Made by a program: the position numbers and the translations under genes | In this document: piece after piece, positions 42,919 through 53,696 of the stretch | Layout of the letters: every line of letters begins with the position of its first letter | How positions within the stretch are numbered: position 1 is the stretch's first letter | Origin: Byssothecium circinans | Taxonomy: Eukaryota > Ascomycota > Dothideomycetes > Pleosporales > Massarinaceae | Length of the DNA stretch: 64,000 nucleotides | Direction: 5' to 3' | NCBI GenBank assembly: GCA_010015675.1 | Contig: ML976979.1 | Location: 658,445-722,444, forward strand | Notes under the pieces: generated by a model | Told to the model about the DNA's origin: nothing | The model's database searches: none | What the model saw: the letters and a program-made list of their open reading frames with translations, nothing else

Positions 42919-45900
42919 CTCGCCGACCACAACCATCCACACCCTTCACAGCCCCCCAAGGCTGCCGCAAGAAAATAGACGGAAGACACAATACCCCAAA
43001 TCGGTTTCAGCATTTCGGAGCACACACATTGGAGTTCACCATCACACGGCATCATCGGCGTTCTATATCATCACCACTGCAACGCCAGGTCAGGACCTTG
43101 TGGATGTACACCGACCTTGGCTGGACTGTACCTACCCATCGACTATATCCCACGGCAGCTTTCACGAACAATCATAACAAAAAATTACACAATACCCTTC
43201 TCATACCCCTTTCACAGGCACACACTCGCGATGGATCACACCCACGCGCACGGCCACTGGACACATCTGCATAGGAGAGGTGTTCTTCTCATCAAGAATG
43301 GTTCGCGTTTCCCCGGCACATGTCCTTCGCTTCTCGCCACCATACCCAAGTGCTGGGTGCGGTTGGCAGCTTTCGCTCTTATTGATACCATCTTCTCCCC
43401 CTTTGCATGTCCCCTTTACTTTTTTGTTTCTTTCCCGCCTGTCGCCTAGAGGGCGGTTACTGAGTGCTCCTCCGCCCGCCCATCACGCAGGCGTTGAGCG
43501 GGGAGTGGCAGATGACGGGCTTTTATCATAGTTTGTGGATATGGTCGCGGATGTGATCATGGGTTTTATCGTTACACAATGAATCACGTCAACGATAGCC
43601 GTTCTACTGAATGTCTCACTCGCGCACACACCGTTTTACATATGGGTGTTTTGGGTTCTGTCAGCTGCGGCATTCCCATTTCTCACCATACTCGCAGCTC
43701 ATTTATTTAGATATTGGGTTTTCGTCGGGAGTAAGCAACATCGCCGTCTGTACCGGTACTTGGCGTAACCGGATGTGTTGGTTGAATCAACTGGGTGCTC
43801 GCAGAGGGTCAAGAGCCCGAAGTACCTTCCCCATTCAGCACCATGGGCATCTGGCATCTTCTCTGTGCAACCCAACCTATGGGACGAAACCAACTATCGA
43901 AACAGCCGCTAGCTCCACGCACCCCCAACGGTATCCCCTCCGACACATGCAGTAATTTAAAGTTTTCCGTTTCCATCCCTCCGCCGCAGACACACGCAGG
44001 ACCGGCATTATTGCAGAAAAAAGCGATCTTCATTAACTAGTTATTGTATTTATCGTATTCGTATGTGGGTGTATTATTGAACCGCTTCGGCCCGCACACA
44101 AGCTCTTGCAAACGTGTATATCGTTTGGAAAAATTGGAAACTGCCGACGTTATTCTAAACTCTACCACCTACCAGTCCACGCAGTCCTCATGATGATTCC
44201 TCCACGAGAGACGGACCCAGAACCCCCCACATCATCCCAAGCACCTAGCACCTAGGTCTGGTAGATGGTTTCGGTAAAGTATCGATCGTATCCTCATAAT
44301 ACAACAACGCATCGCATCATCGACCGCGTTTAGCGCCCCACTCACAGTCAGTCAGTCAGCTCACGATGCTCACACGTTAAGGCGATCTTCACGGCAGCGT
44401 TGCGGAGTCAGTGGAGACAGCATCCCTAGGGGTGTAACGCGCTCGTCCGATCGGCCGGGCGCTGCGTGCGTGCGAGCGGTGTGTCGTGTATGGTGCGTGG
44501 TGCTGAGCTGGGTTTTGCAGGAGCGGAGCGTTACGTCGTTGTGCATGACGACGTTGTTGATGGGGAGCGTGGGCGCGGAGAGCTAGCGGGTGAGGCGTCG
44601 TGTGCTAGACTAGACTCAATAATGCTAGATCTACTTAGTACGGACTGGGTAGTCGTCCGGGTTCTTGCTCCGTCGTGAGGACGGGAGGAAGGGGACGAAG
44701 CTTTTTCTCTTTCTGCGAAAGACACGCGGGAGTTTGGGATGTGGTAGGGACTGGGAAAGAGCAATATTTTTGTTGATCGTGGGATAATCATGATGTCTTT
44801 GGTACCTTTCGGACATTTCCCTCTTTCCTCCTCAGATACCGTACAGTGTTGGAATACGACGTGCGTGTGGGGCTTTCACAGTGCCAAACCATGGTAGGTT
44901 TGGCATGGCGTATGCAGGGCCTTCTTGCGGTTCAAGTTTGGGTGTATTGTAAGGCGAGGCAAAATTAGGTCTTTGAGCTTCAGCTTCAACTTCAGATTCA
45001 GCATCCTCTTATCGCTTCTTTCGCAAAACACAAGGTACACGGTGTATCCGCAACCAAAGGGATCTAAGATGGTGCTTCTATCGTGACAACAGCGAACAAT
45101 GAGTCTAACAGCGCCGAGAGCGATAAGTCCATTCCCACGCTTTGCTACCCAGCCAGCAATGTGTGTGCGTGTGTCTTTTCGACCAATTTTTTTTGGAAGA
45201 GTCATACAATGCGTCACCGCAACGGCCTCTATTATTATTATCATCGAAGCGCTGGCTGCTTGGATCCCAAGGCCAATGTCGCAGATTTCAAATAATATCG
45301 ATTGGAGAGCAAAATCCTGCTTTTTCTTTCTGAATATCATTTCACATGTGATTTCCTGATTCGCTAGGGAAAATTAGCCTCAAACACAAAGATGGGAAAT
45401 CCGTGGATGTTTTCTTGGAATTTGGGTGCAGATCGCGGGGGGTGAGGGGTTGTTATTGGTGAGTGTGGTATTGTGTAGGGTGGTGATCGAAGATATACGG
45501 GAGTTATACGGCGGTATTGTGGGACTCGGTTGGGGGATCCTTGTATGGCAGTGTTGTGTTCTGTGGACACACAGGAAATGGTACCTTGGTACAGTAGCTG
45601 AGGTCGGAACCGGAATCGGAACGCTTCTCCAACCACTGCTAACTTCTTTGTCGCTGTGCGGAGATCCAAAGGATACCGGCAGTTCCGTCATAGCAGTAGA
45701 GTTCAACGTCATTCATAAGCTGTGTCCGCGATTTAGCTTGCCTTGCTTCATATACTACGACCAGGCTTACGCTGCTGAGTTACAACACCGTGGATACCTA
45801 CGGTTGCAGACGCTAAATACAGGTGCGCTGTGCTGTACACTGCTGCCGTGTTTACCTGTATCTCTAAACAATAGTAAGATTCCTTAGATGCAAGGCTAAA

Positions 45901-46573
45901 CTATCTCTCAGACTGGTTTATACTTCCACATCTCCAGCTGTAAAAGTACATACGTACAGTAAACAGTGGAAACGCGTACCTGACGAAGAGGCCCACACTG
46001 TGCAACGTGCGAACGGTTGAAACCACTACGTCATTGGCGCTAGTAACCGAGCTCTACAAGCTCGAGGAATCCCTGTTGCGGGTCACAAGGTGGGAATTAC
46101 AGCCCTGGAGCCCTGGCATGCTGCACATGTGGACTGATTCGGATCCGTATGAGATTTGGCGGTGAGGAATACAGGTCGGAAACATGGTCAATGCTCATCA
46201 GGTTGGCGGAAATCGATGCACATGCCAGTATGGGAAAGTCATGACTTTCCCATTTCTTCCGGCCTCAGGGTATCGTCTAGTTGGAGTAGGTGGTCAGCGT
46301 TGCCGGAACTTCCACATACATGTGCATGAACTGGTCCCGGTAGGTAAGCCGACAGTGCTCGAGTCCTCGTCACCATCAGTCTTGAAGGAAGACCATGATG
46401 GATACTATTGAATAGGAAGAAAGTGACTACGTCTACGGGTATCTTCGACATACGCCAACAACGCGCGAACCACCTAAAAACATGCGGGGAGAAGAGGAAG
46501 ATAATGCAATGCTCCGTCCCAACCATACCGAACACCATGCTCGCTAACAAAAACACCCACTCCATGATTTCTA
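42919..46573. other. long gene-poor region
   Basis: About 3.6 kb. The first ~0.6 kb probably includes the 3' untranslated region of the Ser/Pro-rich gene. The remainder has many short open frames on both strands, none with domain or splice support. A 4-bp CAGT repeat lies near 44347. A non-coding RNA or orphan gene cannot be excluded. Confidence 0.45.
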
Positions 46574-47663
46574 TCAGACACCCAACCGTAGGAAAGCCAC
46601 ACAGGCAACACAGCCCAAAGCCAAGATGGCGCCCGAGACCTCCGGCCTGTGAAGCCACGTGCCGACAACACCAGCCTTGGTCGGCGTGACTAGACTGTCA
46701 GCCGGTGCCTGGGCGTGCTCCGCAGCGGTCCCATGCTTCAGCCTCTCGAGGTCGGTGCCTAGTTGCTTGTCGAGCTCATGGACGAGGTTGGCGCTGAGCT
46801 TGAAAATGATCTTTGCTTCTTCGACGATGTCGATGCGTTCTTCAGGCGTGAACAGCGCTTCGGCGGATCGGAGCCGCGACTTGAACGCTTCTTTGATGTC
46901 TAGCCCATCGTGCTGACCCGGGAAGGACCAGAAAGAGAGTCCTCGGTCTTGTAGTCTGATCTCTCCTTCCGTGCTCTTTTCGGCGCCTTCTCGTGTTTGT
47001 GTCCAGAAATCGTTGCCGGCTTTGAGCAGTTCGCTGCGTATCCAGCGTCCGCCGGAGAAAACAGCCATGTAGAAACACCATGCGTATGCGACTAGAACGT
47101 GCGGCTTGCTTCCTACCCTTCTCCTGATGTGTGCGCAGAACTCGGCAACCTGATCGCCTGGGTACTGTGAGAGCATAACATCGAAGTCGGTTGGATGCAG
47201 CCCACTCAGATATTCCAGATCTTTCTTCAGCCGCCCTGAGCGTGCCAGACCTTTTGGTCGCAGTGCCTGCAGGAACTCTATGATGTGTGGCGGGGGCGGG
47301 GAAGTGAAGAGCTCAGGTTCCGAGTACGGGTTGACGAGGAGGAAAGAGAGGAGCGGCGAGATTGGGGGAGAGCTTGCGCCGGTGGGCGAGGAGGGAGGAA
47401 GGAGGTCGGTCCATAGCGATTCGAAGGTAAGGTAGATGTGCGCGAAATGGAGAAGGCCGGTGCGGTAGAGCGTAGGATCGGCGGCAAGAGGTGGGAGAGC
47501 GAAGGGAAGTCGTGCGGTTATGAGGCGGTTGAGTTCGGTATGGAGGGTTCTGGTTCTGTCAGCCTTCGTCCCACTGTGGAGTCGTGATGTGGAGGAGTAT
47601 GTGCCTTGTACCGATGTTGATCTCGTCTGGCAGCGAGATGTGCAAAGCCTTTTCTCCAGCCAT
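46574..47663 (-). CDS. heme oxygenase-like protein with C-terminal membrane anchor
   Basis: Exon 2 (47549-46574) encodes a heme oxygenase-type helical fold: TLHTELNRLITARLP, with a His that matches the proximal heme ligand region; then LYRTGLLHFAHIYLTFESLW, LKKDLEYLSGLHPTDFDVML and VLVAYAWCFYMAVFSGGRWI. It ends in a hydrophobic tail (AILALGCVACVAFLRLGV), a tail anchor. Exon 1 (47663-47605, starting MAGEKALHISLPDEINIGTR) joins in phase only through a donor that begins GC at 47604 and an acceptor CCAG at 47550, a 55-base GC-AG intron; total 344 residues. No GT donor nearby keeps the frame. Heme oxygenases release iron, CO and biliverdin from heme; fungal members of this group are less studied, so activity is inferred. 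Confidence 0.8.
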
Positions 47664-48861
47664 GCTGTGCGACGCTGTTGGGACAGATTTCGATTCGGTT
47701 CAGTTTTCTAGAATGGCGGCGCCGCAGTTACATGTACATGTAGATAGATTCGCACAAATAGGGCGCCGGGGCACTTTTGTACAAGCAAGCGCCCTAGGAC
47801 AGCCAGGCAGCACCCGTGGACGTATCGAGGCCAAAGGCTCCCCATGCGCCAGCAGTCTCAAGCGTGGCCTAAAATCAGGCGCAAAGAGAACTCACGCGCT
47901 CCTCCTGCTGCCACAAGTGTCCTGCAGGCGCAAAAGAGCGTGGGTGGGAAGACGCCATCGCTGCTATCGATCGGGGGGTACTATCGCCGAGGTTGACATG
48001 CTGTTGACGTGATTGAAGTGACGTGTGTATGCATCAGGGAATCTTCCGAGGCTGTTAAATCTCCGAGAAACGAGAAACGAGAGATGAGAGACGACGTTCT
48101 GGACGCGTGCAGTCGACCTTTATGCGCGCCAGGATGAGGTTTTTCAAGTTGTTTGGGTCAGATGTCAGATGTCTGATGCAGGGAACTGTGACCTGCAGTG
48201 GGCCGATGGATGGGAGATCCCGCACGGTGCAGAAGCTTGGGAGAGATCGGGAAGTATCGTCGTCTCGGCGCGAGGCTGCTCATCATCACTTCTGTCGAAG
48301 AGAAGCATGTCGATAGCTGAACGCAGTACTCCGTAGCAGTGCTGCATTCAAGACGAACGGTGTCGGTCATGAAGACTGAACACGTCGGATGAGGCTGCTT
48401 TGCTCTTTCACAGGCTACAGTTGAGTGGGTTTCAAAGGTCAAATATCATATACGACCATCTCATCTCTCTTCAACAGCTTCCATCATCTCAAGTCTGACC
48501 AGTCGACTATTTCTTTGCCTCCACGAGTCTGTCAACATTCACACTTCTGTCCCTTTTCCTCCAACATTCTGCTCTCCACCATCCAGGCGGGCCAGCAAAG
48601 CCAATATGCATACTCATTCCATTCAATTTGCAATATCCTTCACATCGCGAGACTCGGATTTCTCCTTCACATCATGATCAGGCTCCAATGAGGTTGCTGG
48701 AATAGTCAGCAGCGATCGCGGCCACATGCCAACGTGGGACTCAGCGTTTGCCATGACCCATAACAGCACAGATTTCACTGCACCCATATGCCATCACCCA
48801 TCTCCACGCTCCTTTTCTCGACTTCACGATACAATTTCTGGATACACCTATCTGCGCTTCG
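47664..48861. other. intergenic between divergent genes
   Basis: About 1.2 kb. A purine-rich GAGAAACGAGAAACGAGAG stretch lies near 48063. No gene is supported. Confidence 0.5.
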
Positions 48862-50259
48862 ATGACTCGCGATTACTACCGAACCCACACTCCCGGCTCA
48901 GGCCGCGCCGCTGCCGAAGCCCCTGCCCACTCGCGTCGAACAGAGGAGATGCCGTATGACGACTTTCAGCACCCTTCGTATCGAGCGCATACGCCGCCAC
49001 CAAGCTATGACTTGGGAGGTCATCAATCGAGGCCTCTGAGGACGGAGGGTTCGCCGTATGCTGAGAACCAGCGATCGACGTATCGACCGCGTACGCCAGG
49101 ACAGAGAGGCGACGCGGGATACCATGCACAGTCACGAAGGGCTGAGGAAGTTCCCTACGACGACTACCGACAGTCTATACATCGATCGCGTACACCAGGC
49201 CCAGGACATTCGAATGGAGGCCATGCGCGCCCTTATGACGACTACCCTAGCGTTTCATATGTATCTGCCCTTCCGCCTGGCCGCAACACTCTGGACGATC
49301 AAGCACACTCACGACGCTCAGATGAATTGCCATACGATGAGTATCGAGGGCTTTCTCTTGGACCTTCACAGATACATGATGCGGACCGCAACACAAGGTC
49401 GAGGGTTCAGGACGGGCCGCAATATCCTCCGCCGGAGCACAATGACATGACTCGTCCAGCTACGCATCTGCGATCTCGGTCGATTGGACCTTCTCATCAT
49501 GCTAACGAGCGACGTTCCTCTTACATACCCCCAGATATTGTTCCCGAGGCCGCAACGCAACGTTATACAGAGTATGACTACCGTGACGAGAGCCCACGAC
49601 GCGCAAGAGACCAATATCGCAGGGACACCGCACACGCCCACGTAGAACAAGACCACCGAGAACGATCCACACGTCGCCAATCAACCAACGAGAACATGCG
49701 TCCGCGCGCAACATCAACAGGACCCCCACGACGAGACGACAAATCCGCCGAAGGCCCCGTACCGCGCGGTGAACGTCCCGAATACCTCATCGTGGGTCTT
49801 TTCTCCCTCCGTCTCGCCAGGCGCTTAATCGAGAAACTAAACGCGTATCCCGAACGCAGCGCCGATCTCGCCTGGCTCGACAACTTCCTCTCCTACTACG
49901 CCCCCGACGACGATCTCGCTGAGCTCCGGAGCTACGCAATGGATGACTTCGCTAAAACGTATCCTGTCATCATCCATCACTTTATCAAGCAGCCCAAGTT
50001 CCCTATCGCTTTCATGCAGATGGATCCCACGCCTCGGGGCAGGGAGACGAGGAGGTTGACGGATAGTAAGTGTTTCTGTTTTTTATGCATGATGGAGGGG
50101 TGTTTTGCTAACGGTGGGGTAGGGGAAGCGCGGGATATGGTAGATTTCGCGGACGCGGCGGCGGAGTGGGGATCGAGTATGAAGCTTCCGGGCCAGGAGC
50201 GGGAGCGTATGGAGGCTTTGGCTGCTCGGCGGAAGATTGCGAGGGGGATGGCTGTATAG
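48862..50259 (+). CDS. Tyr/Arg/Pro-rich repeat protein with a helical C-terminal domain
   Basis: ATG 48862 opens a frame of 465 codons. Residues about 20-170 hold four or five imperfect repeats of 25-30 residues with a core like HSRRTEEMPYDDF, QSRRAEEVPYDDY and HSRRSDELPYDEY, spaced by RTPG-type links. A basic disordered region follows, then a globular part (RPEYLIVGLFSLRLARRLIE, ADLAWLDNFLSYYAPDDDLA). A consensus intron lies at 50066-50122 (57 bases, GTAAGT, branch GCTAAC, ends GTAG). Its length is a multiple of three and it contains no stop, so the frame reads through it; the spliced protein has 446 residues (LTDR-EARDMVDF). The family is not recognised. Confidence 0.75.
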   Translation: MTRDYYRTHTPGSGRAAAEAPAHSRRTEEMPYDDFQHPSYRAHTPPPSYDLGGHQSRPLRTEGSPYAENQRSTYRPRTPGQRGDAGYHAQSRRAEEVPYDDYRQSIHRSRTPGPGHSNGGHARPYDDYPSVSYVSALPPGRNTLDDQAHSRRSDELPYDEYRGLSLGPSQIHDADRNTRSRVQDGPQYPPPEHNDMTRPATHLRSRSIGPSHHANERRSSYIPPDIVPEAATQRYTEYDYRDESPRRARDQYRRDTAHAHVEQDHRERSTRRQSTNENMRPRATSTGPPRRDDKSAEGPVPRGERPEYLIVGLFSLRLARRLIEKLNAYPERSADLAWLDNFLSYYAPDDDLAELRSYAMDDFAKTYPVIIHHFIKQPKFPIAFMQMDPTPRGRETRRLTDSKCFCFLCMMEGCFANGGVGEARDMVDFADAAAEWGSSMKLPGQERERMEALAARRKIARGMAV

Positions 50260-50702
50260 AGTTGTTTATTTATCGCCTGCTGAAGCCTTTTCTCGGGACC
50301 GATCGCAGTCGGTGTAGATTGTGATGATCATCGAGACTGGGATAAGAAAGTGCTTTTCATGTACGGCGGATTAACAACTTTTGTTGGGTTGATGTTTGGA
50401 TAGATATGGTATGGTGAGGGTGCTCGAGCCGCATACTTTGCATAGCTATGACTTGTTTCGTAGAGAATATACATCAGAGTTGAGTTTGAGAGGTGGCTCT
50501 TTAGTGTTCGTCCATCGGACCCTTGCTCACCTCCAGCAATTTTTTGTTTTAGTAGTACCGCGAAAGCGACGGTCATTATGAAAGTGAATATAAACCCTAC
50601 ACGTTACAAGGGTCGGTGAGTAAAGAGCCCCAGGACACCCCATTAAGAATACCACGTCGACAGCATCATTCCACAAAGCCCCAACCCTCAAAACCACCCC
50701 AC
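50260..50702. other. intergenic between convergent genes
   Basis: 3' ends of the repeat-protein gene (+) and the DUF427 gene (-). Nothing else is recognised. Confidence 0.5.
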
Positions 50703-51633
50703 CTACCTCTCCTCCCTGACCCCATCAACCCAAACATCAACCTTCTCATTATAAAAGCACATATACCCCCCAATCAACGCACTCTCCTGCGTCGGATACT
50801 GATAATACCACACCAAATCCTTATATACCTTCCCACCAATCTCAACATGGTAATAATTGGCCTTCCCTTTATACGGACAATACATCACCGTCTCGCTCTC
50901 CCTCAGAAACTCCCACTTCACGGTAGTAGGCGGCAGATAGTACCGCGGCCGCAGCATCGTTTCGAGCAAGAAGAGTGGATTCGGCGCTTCGGCTAGTGTT
51001 ACGCCGGAGAGAGAGACTTTGACGCTGCGCGAGGAGGGGAGAATGGCGATGCGTTTATAAGGGTCCTTGGGGTGGGGGGGAAGGATGGGGGCGTCTTCTT
51101 CGAACCATTGGTCGAGCTCGGCGAAGGGGATTTTAAGGAGGGAGGGGATTTGCGGGGTGCGGATGAGGAGGATTGGGGAGGTGGTTTTCGTGCCGACGGT
51201 TAGGGTGCCGTAGTGGATATTTCCGTCGGTGTGGGGAACGCGGGCGGTTTGGGTGTAGGTTGCGGAGGGGGTTAGGCTGGTTAAGGGGATGTAGAGTCTG
51301 GGTGGGGTCAGGGGGTTGCGATGGTGAACTGTGGAGAAGCGCTTTCGAAGGCTGGAATAGGCTCTTTATGTGTGCAAGTGGTTGACGGAGATGTGTCGTG
51401 AAAGAAAGAAGTGATGGATTCTTACTGCGGATAGTACGGATGCTCCCAGACATGATATGCGTTGATCGTGTCGAAAACATACTTTCCGTTTAGCAAGCCT
51501 CGCACACGACGCGGTGTGGCTTCGCATTTGTGAGGTCCTTCAGCTGCGAGCTTTTGTGCGAGCTTCGTGAGACTTGGGTTGTCAGTAAGGTAAAGGCGTC
51601 GAGGTTGCTTGCTTACTCCTCGATACTTGTCAT
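50703..51633 (-). CDS. DUF427-domain protein
   Basis: Three exons: 51633-51617, 51572-51426 and 51297-50703. The introns are 44 bases (GTAAGC..CCAAG) and 128 bases (GTAAGA..CCCAG); phases close to 252 residues. The first exon gives only MTSIE plus two bases. Blocks: RRVRGLLNGKYVFDTINAYH, VWEHPYYPQLYIPL (across splice 2) and, in the second half, MYCPYKGKANYYHVEIGGKV, DLVWYYQYPTQESALIGGYM, CFYNEKVDVWVDG. This is the two-lobed DUF427 arrangement, a small beta-tent-like fold of unknown biochemistry found in bacteria and fungi. The C-terminal lobe with CPYKG is the better conserved half. Confidence 0.88.
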
Positions 51634-51908
51634 TGTCAACGGGAATTAGGGGATTTTGAACTGTGTATTAAACACGTATGCTCTCATAGCCAGAATACGA
51701 GCTTGAGTAATGGAAAATTTTGTCCATTCAAGACCCGAGTGATGAGATGGGCGATGGGTAGTGAAGGTGGGGTCAGAAACTCAAATGACCCGCATATTTA
51801 TAATCACAGCCCTTACCCTAAAAGGTATAGCGCATGTCCTTTTCAGGAAGCTTTTCTATTCGTGAGTGACCCTACAGTAACGCGCCACGAGAGTCAATAT
51901 AAATTATG
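51634..51908. other. spacer between DUF427 gene and transposon
   Basis: A/T-rich flank of the transposon and probable promoter of the DUF427 gene. Confidence 0.5.
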
Positions 51909-51986
51909 TAAGCTAGCCGACCGGGTAGCTGGCCACCCGTGGATGCTGGCCACATCACGAAATCGGCCACCCCTCAGAAAATCGTG
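51909..51986 (+). repeat. left terminal inverted repeat
   Basis: Pairs with 53618-53696. The outer 44 bases match without a mismatch; a short block (ATCACGAA against CCCTCAGAA) differs in the middle and the inner end CAGAAAATCGTG matches again. Contains repeated GGCCACCC words that may be transposase-binding sites. Confidence 0.92.
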
Positions 51987-52005
51987 TTTATTTCAGTCAA
52001 CCTAG

Positions 52006-53592
52006 TTACAATTGCCACTCTGTACACATAGATTGAAGAGTTTTAGCTGCTGTTTCAGCTGCTGCTCTCTCTGCTTCTTTTTCTGCTGCTTTGTCGTTGT
52101 TTTGTAACGCTAAAAGATCTGCTGCCTGTTTTGCTATTATGATTGTATCTATATCTACAAAACGTTAATTTAGGTCTACCCGTATTCTCTTTTATGGCTG
52201 TTGAGGCTTAAGGGCCTTAAGTTAACTGTATAGACTTTTGTTCTCTATTTCTAGTAGCGCTGCGCGTGTATTTGTAAGGGCAATTGCTTTGCCTACTTTT
52301 TTAATAAGCTGATGAGCCTCGCGATAGATTCTCTGCCTTCCGTGTAGCTCTCGCTGAGCTATAAAAAGATCACGAGGTCCGTAGGGGGTAGATAGATAGC
52401 TCTGAGTAGGTTAAGGTTAGTTCTAACGAGGTGGTGTAATAGGCCTTTAAGCTACTTAAGAAGAGTTGACTACCCGCTTAATATTTAATGGATAGATGCC
52501 TGCAGTAGCCTATCTAGCTCGTACGACTCTCTCAGTAATCCCTTTCTCTCTAGCTGCGTGGTAGGCAGTAATAAAACGTTCCTTTTTAATAGGTGCTGCG
52601 TCGTTAAGGTAGGATAGTTTTTGAATCTGTTACTAATAGAAACGCTTTACTACTGAGAAAACTAAGAGATCTAGAGGCTGTAAGACGTGCGAGGAATAAG
52701 CAGGTAGAAATAGAAGCTAAACTTTATTCTATTTATAGAGCCATAGGAATTCCAGGTCAACGTGGCTACCGTGGCCATCTAGGATGAGTATCCTCCAACA
52801 ATCGCGTGAGGGAGCTGTATTAGGCAGAAACACGCGCTGTAGCCACTTAGTTCCAATCACATTAGATGTCTAGCCATTCTGTGAGGTTATATAAAGCTAG
52901 TCTAGAATAGTCGCAGGAAACTAGGTAGTCTATAAGTTCTAGCCCTTAAATATCACTGCGCAGCGTAGTTTCTTGCCCGTAGCTAATACGCACTTAATTA
53001 TAGATGCCCACTCGCGATTCTTTAGAGACTAATAATAAGCCTTTTTTTTCTAACTACTTGCGAGTACTCTAGTGTTTGCACATACACCTAGGGCCTTCCT
53101 AGTCTTATCCATATTCTATGTATCCTTAGTCTATATACCTAGCTCTGCGCGCAGCCTCTTATAGTGCTGAAGAAACCCGCGTATCTGCTCCTATATTGCT
53201 GCCTTAGCCCGTGAGGCCTCTATCTTTCTACCTATAACAGATGCGACGCGTGGATTACGCTTAATAAAGCAGGATATCCAATGTTTGCTAACAGGATTGT
53301 CGTCTCTATTCATCCGCAGGATTCGATTCGCCATTTCTCGCGCGCGCGTGTGGGAGGGAGGAAAAGCGCGGGCGTCTTCTTCAAGGATCCATCGTATAAG
53401 AAACTCCTCTTGTTGTTGAGTTAATCGCTGCTGGTATACGTGGCTATTTTGGTTGCTCTGCGTACCGCGTAGACGCGCAGCAAGCGTGCTTCGTGGGATC
53501 TTGTACGCCTTTGCAGCAGCTCGTTAACTAGGAAAAACTCCAGAAATAACGTCGCTAATAGCTGCTTGTATAGCTGCTTCACGGGGATCCAT
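52006..53592 (-). pseudogene. pogo/Fot1 transposase with three in-frame stops
   Basis: From ATG 53592 (MDPREAAIQAA) to TAA 52008-52006 is exactly 529 codons in one frame, the normal size of Fot1-type transposases. Recognisable parts are a helix-turn-helix (AAAKAYKIPRSTLAARLRG), the CENP-B-like region (EEFLIRWILEEDARAFPPSH, VSKHWISCFIKRNPRVAS), the second catalytic Asp in ILILDGHGSHVDLEFLW and a tail KAAEKEAERAAAETAAKTLQ. Stops lie at 53526-53524 (TAA), 53193-53191 (TAG) and 53118-53116 (TAG). Each is explained by one CpA-to-TpA transition on one or other strand, the RIP preference. No frameshift is present, so inactivation was by point mutation only. Confidence 0.88.
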
Positions 53593-53617
53593 TTTGGTAG
53601 GGTGGGTGTTGAGATAT

Positions 53618-53696
53618 CACGATTTTCTGAGGGGTGGCCGATTTCTGAGGGGTGGCCAGCATCCACGGGTGGCCAGCTACCCGGTCGGCTAGCTTA
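53618..53696 (-). repeat. right terminal inverted repeat
   Basis: Reverse complement of 51909-51986, ending GGTCGGCTAGCTTA at the outer side. It lies just upstream of the transposase ATG and so also contains its leader. Confidence 0.92.

Larger units (their letters stand above)
51909..53696 (-). mobile_element. pogo/Fot1-type DNA transposon, 1.8 kb
   Basis: A 1788-base element bounded by TA and by near-identical terminal inverted repeats of about 78 bases (outer end TAAGCTAGCCGACCGGGTAG). The interior encodes one transposase on the minus strand with a pogo/Fot1-like layout: N-terminal helix-turn-helix, DDE catalytic core and a Lys/Glu/Ala-rich coiled-coil tail. The TA at both ends fits the TA target duplication of the Tc1/mariner-pogo superfamily. 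The transposase carries three in-frame stops, so the copy is non-autonomous as it stands. GC content is clearly lower than in the flanking genes. Confidence 0.9.

Noticed and set aside
44340..44365. CAGT-type short repeat as a regulatory array
   Set aside because: Only three or four 4-bp units; common by chance in simple sequence.
45426..45887. 153-codon plus-strand frame
   Set aside because: Hydrophobic start but no domain, no splice support, and overlapping minus-strand frames of equal length; likely chance.
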